A stretch of DNA of 42,908 nt, taken from Oscillatoriales cyanobacterium PMM_0080 (GTDB taxonomy: Bacteria; Cyanobacteriota; Cyanobacteriia; Cyanobacteriales; Microcoleaceae). The stretch spans positions 1 through 42,908 of the forward strand of contig CASBQF010000378.1 in assembly GCA_949127775.1 (NCBI GenBank), written 5' to 3'. This document shows positions 7,949-16,230 of the stretch, piece after piece. The translations under genes were made by a program, and so were the position numbers. The first letter of the stretch is position 1. Each line of letters begins with the position of its first letter. Under the pieces are notes generated by a model. The model saw only the letters and a list, made by a program, of their open reading frames with translations, ran no database searches and had not been told where the DNA came from.

Positions 7949-10513
7949 ATGACAGAACTACTTCAAAATTTGCCAACTCAACCCTTACCTGAACCTCCAG
8001 CTTGGCTAATTCAAGCTGTTAGGAATCATGCACCAGAACTTCCTGGAAACTATGCAGCTTCACTTCTTTGGGATAGAGGAATTCAAAATCCTGAAGAAAT
8101 ACCTGGTTTCTTAAATCCCCAACTTTACAAACCAGCAAGTCCTTTTGAATTCGGACTTGAAATGAACTGGGCAATAGAAAGAATCCAGCTAGCACGAAAT
8201 AGCGGTGAGAAAATTGCAATTTGGGGAGATTTTGATGCTGATGGGATTACCTCAACGTCAGTTTTGTGGGATGGATTGGGAGAATTTTTCGCTCAAAATG
8301 ACCAACTAACTTATTATATTCCTAACCGATTAACTGAATCTCATGGTCTCAATATTTCAGGAATAGACGCCTTAGCAAAATCTGGAATTAGCTTAATTAT
8401 TACCTGCGATACTGGCAGTACAAATATCGCCGAAATCGAATATGCTACTAGCTTAAATATCGATACAATTATCACAGACCATCATACATTGCCGGACGAT
8501 CGCCCGCCAGCGACAGCAATTATCAATCCCCGCTACTTTCCCCCCAACCACCAACTGTTTAACCTGTCCGGCGTCGCCGTAGCTTACAAATTAATCGAGG
8601 CATTATATCACACATTGCCGGATATTCCGCAACGACCGCTTACGGATTTATTGGAGTTAGTGGCGATCGGCTTAATTGCCGATTTAGTCCAACTTACGGG
8701 AGACTGTCGCTACCTAGCACAACTCGGAATCGAACAATTGCAAAAACAAACCACAAATCCCACCCGCCCGGGAGTTGCCAAATTGCTTGAATTGTGTAAG
8801 AGATCGGGCGATCGTCCAACCGACATTTCCTTCGGACTCGGCCCCCGAATCAACGCCGTCAGTCGCATTCAGGGCGACGCCAGCTTCTGCGTAGAACTCC
8901 TTACCAGCCGCGACAAAAAACGCTGCGAAGAACTAGCAAATCTAACCGAAATTGCCAACACCAGGCGCAAATCTTTGCAAAAAGATGTGGCAAAAGATGC
9001 GGCCGACAAATTAGCCAAACTCGACCTTTCAACCACCAGCGTCATAGTTCTTAGCGATCCTCAATGGCCCGTAGGAGTATTAGGATTAGTAGCAGGACAA
9101 ATCGCTCAAGAATACGGCCGCCCCGTGATTTTATTCAGCACAGAAGGAAGCGAAGAAATTAACGAAAGTCTTCCAGAAACACAATTTATCGATTCTTTAG
9201 ACAAAGAATCACAAATAGTTTCTCAATCTAAAATCCAAAATCCAAAATCCAAAATCGCGCGCGGTTCCGCCCGTTCCGCCAATCAAATCGACCTTTACAA
9301 ATTAGTCAAAGACCAAGCACATTTATTGGATAGATTCGGTGGTCATCCCTTCGCAGCCGGATTGAGTCTACCAGTTGAAAATATTCCTTTATTTACGGAT
9401 GCGGTCAATCAGCAACTGCGACAACAATACAGCATAGATAGTTTAACAGCAGCCCCGGTTCAACCAGACCTCAAAATTACTGTCTCCGAATTAGGCAAAG
9501 AGTTATTTCAAGAACTAAAATTGCTCGAACCCTGTGGTATGGGCAACCCCGCACCAAAATTGCTGATTGAAAATTGTTGGTTTGATAATCTCTGGAATCA
9601 GAAAATCAAAGATTTGAAAGGACAAAAAGTAGAATATATCAAGACAGAGTTTACAATTTCGGATGAATCTATAAATACTGGATTTCCCGGTATTTGGTGG
9701 GGACACTACCAAAATGAAGTTCCTCAAGGCCGCTGCGATGTCACCGTTGAACTGGATTTTAATACTTACAAATCGCGGTATGAAGTGCGCCTCATAGCAG
9801 TGAATGAATGCACGGAAGATCGCCAAAGCAATTCTCCGACTAAAATAGATTGGATTGTAGACTGGCGCAATAGAAATAGCGATGAAGAGCTGTTAGCAGC
9901 TAATACAAACTTCGCATCTCAAATGCCAGTTGACAATACAGATGTGGTCGATCGCGAAAACTCGATCGTCCTCAAAGAATGCCCCGCAAGCTGGGACGAA
10001 CTGCGAATCTGGTTTCGCCAAGCACAGCACAAGCAACAACAACTGGCGATCGCCTACACATTACCCCCACCCGTACCCCCGCAGCAAATCTGCCAACAAC
10101 TAATCGGCATCGCCAAATACCTCAGCCGCACCAACAAACCAGTCACCAGACAGCAACTGCGCCAAAAACTCGGCATCAGCGACACATCCCTGCAACTGGG
10201 GTTCAAAACCCTAACATATCTTGGTTTCAAAATCAATTATCGCGATCGAGCTTTCCACATTGCCAGACAACCCGAAACCGCACACCGTGAAGACGCGACA
10301 GAACAAATCCCCAAACCCTTATTAGATAGCGAATCCATTCAATTCTCAGAACCAAATTCACTCCAAGCCACCCGTTTTGCAGCGCAATTTTTAGCAGCAG
10401 TCTCCGAAGAACAATTCCGGCGGAAATATTTCTGCGAAGTACCTCTTTCGACTATTGTGTCGATCGCCCGAGAGACCATTTTCAAAGAAGATTCTACCGC
10501 AAATCTCTTTTAA
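7949..10513 (+). CDS. recJ: Single-stranded-DNA-specific exonuclease RecJ
   Basis: RecJ degrades single-stranded DNA 5' to 3' in recombination and mismatch repair. The DHH-superfamily motifs are clear: DFDADG (residues 94-99), CDTGSTN (153-159), ITDHH (175-179) and the DHHA1-type GGHPFAAG near residue 467. At 854 residues it is longer than the E. coli enzyme; the additional C-terminal region (from about residue 620) contains WIVDWRNR and a wHTH-like RQQLRQKLGISDTSLQLG segment, as I recall for cyanobacterial RecJ. Residues around 429-442 (SKIQNPKSKI) are encoded by the AAAATCCAAAATCC word found between genes in these organisms and look like an in-frame repeat insertion. It is preceded by the repeat array at 7642-7948. 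Confidence 0.96.
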   Translation: MTELLQNLPTQPLPEPPAWLIQAVRNHAPELPGNYAASLLWDRGIQNPEEIPGFLNPQLYKPASPFEFGLEMNWAIERIQLARNSGEKIAIWGDFDADGITSTSVLWDGLGEFFAQNDQLTYYIPNRLTESHGLNISGIDALAKSGISLIITCDTGSTNIAEIEYATSLNIDTIITDHHTLPDDRPPATAIINPRYFPPNHQLFNLSGVAVAYKLIEALYHTLPDIPQRPLTDLLELVAIGLIADLVQLTGDCRYLAQLGIEQLQKQTTNPTRPGVAKLLELCKRSGDRPTDISFGLGPRINAVSRIQGDASFCVELLTSRDKKRCEELANLTEIANTRRKSLQKDVAKDAADKLAKLDLSTTSVIVLSDPQWPVGVLGLVAGQIAQEYGRPVILFSTEGSEEINESLPETQFIDSLDKESQIVSQSKIQNPKSKIARGSARSANQIDLYKLVKDQAHLLDRFGGHPFAAGLSLPVENIPLFTDAVNQQLRQQYSIDSLTAAPVQPDLKITVSELGKELFQELKLLEPCGMGNPAPKLLIENCWFDNLWNQKIKDLKGQKVEYIKTEFTISDESINTGFPGIWWGHYQNEVPQGRCDVTVELDFNTYKSRYEVRLIAVNECTEDRQSNSPTKIDWIVDWRNRNSDEELLAANTNFASQMPVDNTDVVDRENSIVLKECPASWDELRIWFRQAQHKQQQLAIAYTLPPPVPPQQICQQLIGIAKYLSRTNKPVTRQQLRQKLGISDTSLQLGFKTLTYLGFKINYRDRAFHIARQPETAHREDATEQIPKPLLDSESIQFSEPNSLQATRFAAQFLAAVSEEQFRRKYFCEVPLSTIVSIARETIFKEDSTANLF

Positions 10514-10892
10514 CCAAATATCTGCCACCATGATTAAAAACAGGCTTTCGGGCCTGTTCCACAAAAGATGAGTTTTCTGATGGGGTGGACACGCGAGGCT
10601 CTTTTGTGGGTTGGGCTTCTAAGTTGTACTGCATTTTTAAATTCTAGAGATCCAATCCCATTCCTCCTTCTCTCCCACTCTCCCTAGCGCAGGCCTATTC
10701 CTGACACAGTTGCAACATCTCAGTTCTAAGAAATATCTGAGTTATGAATTCATACAGATAAAATAAGCTATATGACAATAGTAGTTATCCGTTGCGAGTC
10801 AGGCCCAAAACTCATAACGAATAACTCACCACCCCAAACCCAAAACTCCTCCACCCTCAAACCCGATCGCAAATCTCCAATTTAAAACCCCT
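10514..10892. other. Intergenic region between recJ and PP2C gene
   Basis: A hairpin at 10539-10558 (AACAGGC, loop, GCCTGTT) followed by CCACAAAAG belongs to the AACAGGC repeat family and may also end recJ transcription, though no T-run follows on the plus strand. On the minus strand the same hairpin is followed by T5. The rest is AT-rich and would carry the promoter of the downstream gene; I see no clear boxes and no open frame worth calling. Confidence 0.5.
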
Positions 10893-13139
10893 ATGCTCCT
10901 CTGTCCCCACTGCCAATTTGAAAATCCGAATCTAAACAAGTTTTGTCAACAATGTGGAAATTCCCTAACTTACAAACCTTGCCACCAATGCGGAACCCAA
11001 GTCGCTGTTGGCGCCGAAGAATGTCAAAATTGCGGAGTCGCAACAGGTCAAGTGTGGCGGGCGATTATCTGCGGTCGATCGAATTTTCCAGCAGTCGAGC
11101 CAGCCGAGCTTGGAGAAAAACCAGCTATTTTCCCAGAAACCGCACCAGCCCAAAACTCCCCTGAACCAATAACAGACGCGATTAAAACAGAAATTACCGT
11201 CGATGCACCTGGCTCAGGAGTCGAACCAACTTCTACACAGCCAAGTGACGGCGAAAATAACATCCTAGAAATAATTGATGCTGAGGTCATAGAGGCGATC
11301 GGAGTAACATCCTTTCAAACAGAACAAAAAATCTCTACAACAGCACCAGAGAGCCAAATAACCTTACCTGACAGCAATTCAATAACCGCACCACAAGCGC
11401 AAACCCCGCTCGCAACCAACAGCCCCGAATCCGCAGAATTCTCCGTCTCCAATGCCGAAGACGTAATCCCATCTGTGCCCGTAGGAGCTTATCTAGACAG
11501 CCAGCAGCGCTACCAACTTCTAGAAACCCTGCCATCAAGAAAACCTTCAGAGACAGTAGCAGCGATCGTATTGGACTGTCAGCCGCTGCAAATGTCACCC
11601 CTCAAAGCAATGCTAGCAGCCAACTCTGCCAGCGTCGCCAAACGAACCTCTCCCTACACCGCAGCAATCAAACCCGGAGAAAATTCGACCAATGTAGCCC
11701 TAGCAGAGCTTTGCCAAGGCATCGCTGAGCCCTATCTGGCGCTCAGGTGGCAATTTTCTCACAACCTGCCAGTCATTCACGATAGCTGGTCGGACGACAA
11801 ACAAGCAGTGCTGTTGCTAGAAGACTGCTCGCAATGGCCGCTGCTAGTAGAACGCTGGAGTCAGCCGGAAACTTCCACCCAGCAAATTGTGTACTGGCTG
11901 CACGAAATGACCGAACTCTGGGCGGCCCTAGAACCTTGGCACTGTCGTCAAAGCTTGTTGGAACTGACAAATTTGCGAGTCAACCCCGACTCTTCGTTTT
12001 CCTTTGCCTCTTTGCGGCTGCAATACCTCTATCCCGAGCCCGCCGGCTCAAACCTGCAACTGATTGATTTGGGGCAACTGTGGCAGGCGATATTTAACCA
12101 GTCCGATCGCACTCAATTTGGCGCCTTGCTCGAACTACTGCAACAAATGTACAGGGGTGAGATTAATACAATTGAAGAATTGCGATCGCGCCTAGAAACC
12201 GTTCCCCTCGAACTCCAACCCGCACCTTCACCAATCTCAACCCCAGAGAGAGATCACTACCAGAGTCCCGACGAGTCGCTCCCCGAGGTGGTTGACGAGG
12301 TTTTAACCCAGCCCATGCCAGTCCAGATTTACAGCCTACAAGAAGCAGGCCTCACCGATGTCGGTCGCACCCGCGATCACAACGAAGACTTTTTCAGCAT
12401 CTGGACTCAGCTTAACAAACTCGAAACCTCCTTCGGTCGCATCTTTCAAACCAAAGGACTTTACATTCTCTGCGACGGCATGGGCGGACACGACAGCGGA
12501 GAAGTAGCCAGTCAATTAGCCGCCGAAACCCTCAGAGAATTCTTTCAAACCAGTTGGGAAAATCAACTCCCCGACTCAGACACCATCCGCGAGGGAGTGC
12601 TGCTAGCCAACAAAGCCATCTTTGAAATAAATCAAAAGGACGGCCGTTCCGGCAGCGCCCGCATGGGTACAACCCTAGTCGCCGTCTTAATTCAAGGCAC
12701 CAAATTCGCCGTAGCCCACGTCGGCGACAGCCGCCTCTACCGACTCCGAAAGGGACAGCCCCTCGAAAAAATTACCTCAGATCACGAAGTTGGCCAGCGC
12801 GAAATTAAGCGCGGGGTTGACCCGGAAACAGCTTATTCCCGCCCCGACGCCTATCAACTAACTCAAGCCATCGGCCCGCGAGACGGTAATTTTCTCAAGC
12901 CTGATGTGCAGTTTTTAGACTTGTGCGAAGATACTTTATTGATTTTGGCCTCCGACGGGCTGACAGATAATGATTTATTGGAAACTCACTGGCGCAGCAC
13001 TCTCGAACCCCTGTTCAATCCCCAAGCTAATCTTGACGAGGGAGTTGCCGATTTGATTGAACTGGGTAACAAATACAACGGTCACGACAATATCACGGCA
13101 ATTATCGTTCGGGCACAGGTAGGCGCATTTCGATTTTAG
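10893..13139 (+). CDS. Zinc-ribbon / degenerate kinase-like / PP2C phosphatase
   Basis: The protein (748 residues) has three parts. Residues 4-50 form two zinc ribbons (CPHCQFENPNLNKFCQQCG and CHQCGTQVAVGAEECQNCG). A Pro/Ser/Thr-rich linker follows to about 200. Residues about 205-436 resemble a protein kinase fold without catalytic residues: LPVIHDSW, then AVLLLEDCSQWPLLVERW, WLHEMTELWAALEPWH and LQLIDLGQLWQ occupy the places of the hinge, helix E and DFG region. From about 484 to the end is a PP2C phosphatase with its metal aspartates: GLTDVGRTRDHNED, LCDGMGGHDSGE, AHVGDSRLYRLR, ASDGLTDND and GHDNITAIIV. It should dephosphorylate Ser/Thr residues in the cytosol. The next gene is an FHA/kinase protein that also has a zinc ribbon, so the two may act as a pair. 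The PP2C call is firm; the pseudokinase is inference. Confidence 0.9.
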   Translation: MLLCPHCQFENPNLNKFCQQCGNSLTYKPCHQCGTQVAVGAEECQNCGVATGQVWRAIICGRSNFPAVEPAELGEKPAIFPETAPAQNSPEPITDAIKTEITVDAPGSGVEPTSTQPSDGENNILEIIDAEVIEAIGVTSFQTEQKISTTAPESQITLPDSNSITAPQAQTPLATNSPESAEFSVSNAEDVIPSVPVGAYLDSQQRYQLLETLPSRKPSETVAAIVLDCQPLQMSPLKAMLAANSASVAKRTSPYTAAIKPGENSTNVALAELCQGIAEPYLALRWQFSHNLPVIHDSWSDDKQAVLLLEDCSQWPLLVERWSQPETSTQQIVYWLHEMTELWAALEPWHCRQSLLELTNLRVNPDSSFSFASLRLQYLYPEPAGSNLQLIDLGQLWQAIFNQSDRTQFGALLELLQQMYRGEINTIEELRSRLETVPLELQPAPSPISTPERDHYQSPDESLPEVVDEVLTQPMPVQIYSLQEAGLTDVGRTRDHNEDFFSIWTQLNKLETSFGRIFQTKGLYILCDGMGGHDSGEVASQLAAETLREFFQTSWENQLPDSDTIREGVLLANKAIFEINQKDGRSGSARMGTTLVAVLIQGTKFAVAHVGDSRLYRLRKGQPLEKITSDHEVGQREIKRGVDPETAYSRPDAYQLTQAIGPRDGNFLKPDVQFLDLCEDTLLILASDGLTDNDLLETHWRSTLEPLFNPQANLDEGVADLIELGNKYNGHDNITAIIVRAQVGAFRF

Positions 13140-13194
13140 AATTTGGATTCTCTAATACCAATTTCATAAAGTAGCGCTAGAGATTACCCCCCCA

Positions 13195-13219
13195 ACCCCC
13201 CCGCGAGTTCGGGGGGGGG
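13195..13219. repeat. C-run/G-run hairpin
   Basis: CCCCCCCG, a short loop (CGAGTT) and CGGGGGGG form a near-perfect stem. It could stall transcription from the PP2C gene that ends at 13139, but no T-run follows. It belongs to the same type as 967-1020. Confidence 0.6.
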
Positions 13220-13266
13220 CTAAGAGTTCATCCATAGCACATCTTTAAAAAAATGGTATAAACTTT

Positions 13267-13407
13267 TCAATTCCGGTTGCACTCAGACATGATCAGCGAG
13301 GAGACGGCGAGTGCCTTTGTCCCTACGCCCGATTAATTGTAGGGACAAAGGCACTCGCCGTCTCCGAATTTGGGCTACTAATAATTCCGATGCTACGGGA
13401 TTTGAGA
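13267..13407. mobile_element. MITE-like palindromic element, full copy
   Basis: The element begins TCAATTCCGGTTGCACTC and ends with the degenerate inverse near GGGATTTGA. Its centre is a long perfect stem: GGAGACGGCGAGTGCC... pairs with ...GGCACTCGCCGTCTCC around a GCCCGATTAATT loop. The arm sequence differs from the other copies, yet both arms changed together. No open reading frame for a transposase is inside, so it would be non-autonomous. Confidence 0.75.
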
Positions 13408-13697
13408 TCATTCGCACGATCGGCGAATCAGAATGCGTCGTCCTGAATTCACACCTGTAGACTAGAAAGAGCCGACTCCCTAATAAGTAGGAAATAAGTT
13501 TCCGATCGGTCTTATAGCGGCTTTCTTGTGAAGCGAGGTATGTCCAATTCAATTAAGACAAGGAAAAAGAAGCAACAATGCCCGATGCCCGATGCCCGAT
13601 GCCCAGAAGCACCTAATTTAGCTGAGAAAAGTTGTACGTATCAGTATTGTCCACTTTGTATCACTCTCATGTGGGAGATTAATCACATCTATCAAAA

Positions 13698-14939
13698 ATG
13701 CTGCTGACTCTTTTAGACCCAGAAAAACAGACCCCCCTGCAACAGTGGAGTTTCGAGAGCGAGTCCATTGTGCGCATTGGCCGCTCTCCTGAAAATCACG
13801 TTGTGATCCCCAATGCTCTAGTGTCGCGGGAGCACTTGGAGTTGCAAAGAGTTAAAAGCGGCACCTCCAGTCAGTGGTACTTAGTCAATTCCGGGACAAA
13901 TGGCACTTTTGTTAACAGTATTCTGATGTCTCAGGGTTGGATATCCGACGGTGCTCTGATCCAATTGGCGCGGGGCGGGCCAACTCTGCATTTCCAAGCT
14001 ACTACTATTGAACTCGGCGGCAAAATTGAGGCGAGTCCCAGCCTCAATCTCGCCACCCCGAGGTGCACCCACGCCGGAAACCCGCCGGGGAATTTGTTCT
14101 GCATCCACTGCGGCGAACCGATTAAAGTCGATCGGACTGTGCGCCACTACCAAGTCCTCCGAACTTTGGGCCAAGGTGGTATGGGGACAACAACTTTAGC
14201 CTGGGATCGAGAGCTCGCGAAAGCTCAAAAACCCGGAAGTTCCCCCGCAGCTTCTCTGGTAGTCCTCAAGGAAATGAATGCTGACATGGCTCAAATAGCC
14301 AAAGCTCAAGAACTGTTTGAACGTGAAGCTAAAACTCTTAAAGCCCTCCACCATCCGGGAATTCCTCAGTTTTTCGACTTTTTTGTGGAAGGGGGCAAAA
14401 AATACTTGGTGATGGAAATGCTCCACGGCGAAGATTTAGAAAAACGCATCTACAACCGCGGGCCTGTTCCTCCCCAACAGGCGATCGAGTGGATGATCCA
14501 AACCTGTGAAATTTTGGACTACATTCACTCTCAAAAACCCCCGATCGTCCACCGGGATATTAAACCTGCCAATTTGCTAGTGCGACACCGGGACAATGCC
14601 ATTACAGTGCTGGATTTTGGCGCCGTTAAAGAAATCGGCACTCCTCCGGGCACTCGCATCGGCGTTGAAGGCTACACCGCACCAGAACAAGACCGAGGAC
14701 AGCCTCTCCCTCAATCGGATTTATATGCTATTGGGCCTACTTTGATTTTTTTGCTGACGGCCGAAAGCCCTCAAAAGTTTTACGGAAAAATAGCTAGAGG
14801 TTACGGGTTTAAGCTCGAAAATATTCCGACGATCGCACCTGCGCTGCGGGAGATCATTTTGCGAACCACAGCAGCTAAACCGGGCGATCGCTTTCAAACT
14901 GCTCAACAATTAGCACGAGCTTTAGCAACTTGCCTGTAA
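13698..14939 (+). CDS. FHA / zinc-ribbon / Ser-Thr protein kinase
   Basis: This 413-residue protein has an FHA phosphothreonine-binding domain at residues 26-75 (IRIGRSPENHVVI, SREHLEL, NGTFVN), a small zinc ribbon around 123-138 (C123, C135, C138 with H125), and a kinase domain from 150 to the end. Kinase motifs are complete: GQGGMG loop (158-163), catalytic Lys191 in VVLKEMN, HRDIKPANLL (285-294), DFGAVKE (306-312) and APEQ (328-331). It should phosphorylate Ser/Thr and may recognise phosphorylated partners through the FHA domain. No membrane segment is seen, so it is likely cytosolic. It follows the PP2C gene on the same strand, but 558 bp of repeats make co-transcription uncertain. Confidence 0.93.
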   Translation: MLLTLLDPEKQTPLQQWSFESESIVRIGRSPENHVVIPNALVSREHLELQRVKSGTSSQWYLVNSGTNGTFVNSILMSQGWISDGALIQLARGGPTLHFQATTIELGGKIEASPSLNLATPRCTHAGNPPGNLFCIHCGEPIKVDRTVRHYQVLRTLGQGGMGTTTLAWDRELAKAQKPGSSPAASLVVLKEMNADMAQIAKAQELFEREAKTLKALHHPGIPQFFDFFVEGGKKYLVMEMLHGEDLEKRIYNRGPVPPQQAIEWMIQTCEILDYIHSQKPPIVHRDIKPANLLVRHRDNAITVLDFGAVKEIGTPPGTRIGVEGYTAPEQDRGQPLPQSDLYAIGPTLIFLLTAESPQKFYGKIARGYGFKLENIPTIAPALREIILRTTAAKPGDRFQTAQQLARALATCL

Positions 14940-14990
14940 GGGAAGGAAGAGGGAAGAAGGAAGAGGGAAGAAGGAAGAAGGAAGAAGTTA
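14940..14990. repeat. Purine-rich GGAAGA tandem repeats
   Basis: Directly after the kinase stop codon there is an array of GGAAGAAGGAAGAGGGAAGA words, a purine-only simple-sequence tract of about 50 bp. It is likely a slippage product; a role is not apparent. Confidence 0.7.
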
Positions 14991-15069
14991 GCAAGGGAAA
15001 ATTTATCGCTCAAATTTAGCCGATCGCCCTTTCATTTCTCCAAAACACCGAACTCCTGCGTCTGGTGTG

Positions 15070-15288
15070 TTATTCCTCGTCCCAAGCTTCTACAGCTATC
15101 AACTCGCTAACGGGGTCTTGCATAGAAAAATCAAACTCTAGGAGTTGCTGTTTCCAGTAAGGCCATTCGTCGCCATAAAGCAGAGCAATTTTCCAAATGC
15201 TATCTGTGGGCTTAATAATGTCAGACGTGACGAGAGAGTGCACCTGACGCTGAAACTTAACCATCGGCTGTATAACCTGCTGGCTCAT
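15070..15288 (-). CDS. DUF4327-like small protein
   Basis: From the ATG at 15288 the product has 72 residues: it starts MSQQVIQPMVKFQRQVHSLV, has IIKPTDSIWKIALLYGDEWP and ends in an acidic helix (DPVSELIAVEAWDEE). The pattern of a helix with SLV, PTDSIWK and W..W...LLEFDF...D matches my memory of DUF4327, a family of about 70 residues found in cyanobacteria. The start at 15288 has AGAGG just upstream; a start at 15327 would add 13 poor residues. The function is unknown, and no membrane segment or metal site is seen. Confidence 0.65.
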   Translation of the reverse strand: MSQQVIQPMVKFQRQVHSLVTSDIIKPTDSIWKIALLYGDEWPYWKQQLLEFDFSMQDPVSELIAVEAWDEE

Positions 15289-15439
15289 AATACCTCTTGA
15301 ATTGTTTAAATTTTGTGTAATTACCACTTAAGAGCTCACACTTTTTACCGCAGTTTCGCCAAGAACAGTCTCGCCAAGATACGTGTAGATTTTTGTCGGG
15401 AAGCTACATATTCAAGTTGTATCTTAACACAGTTCGTTT

Positions 15440-15740
15440 TGACAAGGAGTTTTGACATACCTCACCGCCCTAAAATTGCAGTGATTCCTTAACGCTTCAC
15501 AGCAAAGATGCTCCCTAAGTAGTCTGACCTTCGCTCCACGCTCGTTTAGAGTCTCCCAATGCCCGCTCGGCGACTTTCAGTGCACAAGTTTAACTTGTTT
15601 GTCTTCAGGGTTACACTCTTTGCATTGCCCCCCTGAACTGTCTAGGTGCGCTTCTCAACGTAGCTATTTCAACGTGTTTTGAGCCTGTAGACATTCTAGT
15701 TTTAACCCAAAGCCGTCCTAGAAGGACGGGGTTTTTACCC
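15440..15740 (-). mobile_element. Probable IS200/IS605-type remnant with possible omega-RNA
   Basis: Read on the minus strand, the end has AAGGAATCACTGCAATTTTA and then GGGCGGTGAGGTATGTCAA. This is a hairpin (TCACTGC/GCGGTGA, 15462-15484) of the style I associate with right ends of tnpB-carrying IS200/IS605 elements in cyanobacteria. Upstream of it the GC-richer, structured stretch (GAGCGTGGAGCGAAGGTC, GGGAGCATCTTTGCTGTG) is where a tnpB omega-RNA would lie. No intact tnpA or tnpB is present. A second hairpin at 15713-15729 bounds the segment. The assignment rests on recall of similar ends and is not proved. Confidence 0.4.
15713..15737 (+). terminator. Rho-independent-like hairpin with T-run
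   Basis: CCGTCCT (15713-15719), loop AGA and AGGACGG (15723-15729) form a perfect 7-bp stem, followed by GG and TTTTT. On the plus strand this is a standard intrinsic terminator shape. No plus-strand gene ends nearby, so it may instead be an end hairpin of the IS-like remnant. Confidence 0.55.
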
Positions 15741-16230
15741 AAATTTCTGATAAGCAAGACTAAAGAGTCTAGAGCGATTTCAAAGAATTAATGATCTTTA
15801 AAATGTCTCGTTGTGTGCAGTCGATATATGCAGTCGATCGGCAGTAGGAGGTTTGTCGCTTCGATTGTTTCCAAATAGTAGCATATGCAAGGACTGCGTT
15901 CGGCTTGTTTTTGACAAAGCTGACTTCGCCAGAAACAGCAATTACTGCTATGCGGCTGCTACAGCTTAATTTCGGGTTTCGGGTGAATAAACTGCACCTG
16001 TTTTAGTCTCGACGCTGGCGGAAGGTTTGAGAGTGGCGTTCTGAGCTACCCAAAATAATTATAACTCTACCAGCGACAAAGGTGGTCAAAAATTGTTGGA
16101 TACTGTTGATTGGAATCGCCTTGAATGGTCGATCGAACATTCTAGCCAGCCAAACACAGACGTACAGACAAGTTCCAAACTCATCAACCATCCGAATTCA
16201 GCAAATCTCAAATCTCAAATCTAAAATTGT

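Larger units (their letters stand above)
13140..13697. other. Repeat-rich intergenic region before the FHA kinase gene
   Basis: It contains a C7/G9 hairpin (13195-13219) related to the repeat inside the GT2 gene, one full 140-bp palindromic element (13267-13407), and three tandem copies of the 9-mer GATGCCCGA-type word near 13579-13605. The only open frame across it runs through the palindromic element and has no protein-like features. Confidence 0.65.
15328..16230. other. 903-bp intergenic region upstream of pyrB
   Basis: No convincing protein gene is present. The segment 15440-15740 looks like the remnant of an IS200/IS605-type element (listed separately). From 15745 to 16230 the sequence is ordinary intergenic DNA with several CGATCG words, a pair of GTGCAGTCGAT / ATGCAGTCGAT words near 15815-15840 and three AAATCTC repeats just before pyrB. 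The pyrB promoter should lie in the last 200 bp; I cannot place it. Confidence 0.5.

Noticed and set aside
13283-13552. 89-codon minus-strand open frame
   Set aside because: It lies across the palindromic element, with no protein-like composition.
16003-16191. 62-codon minus-strand open frame upstream of pyrB
   Set aside because: Too short, no recognisable motif or ribosome site.
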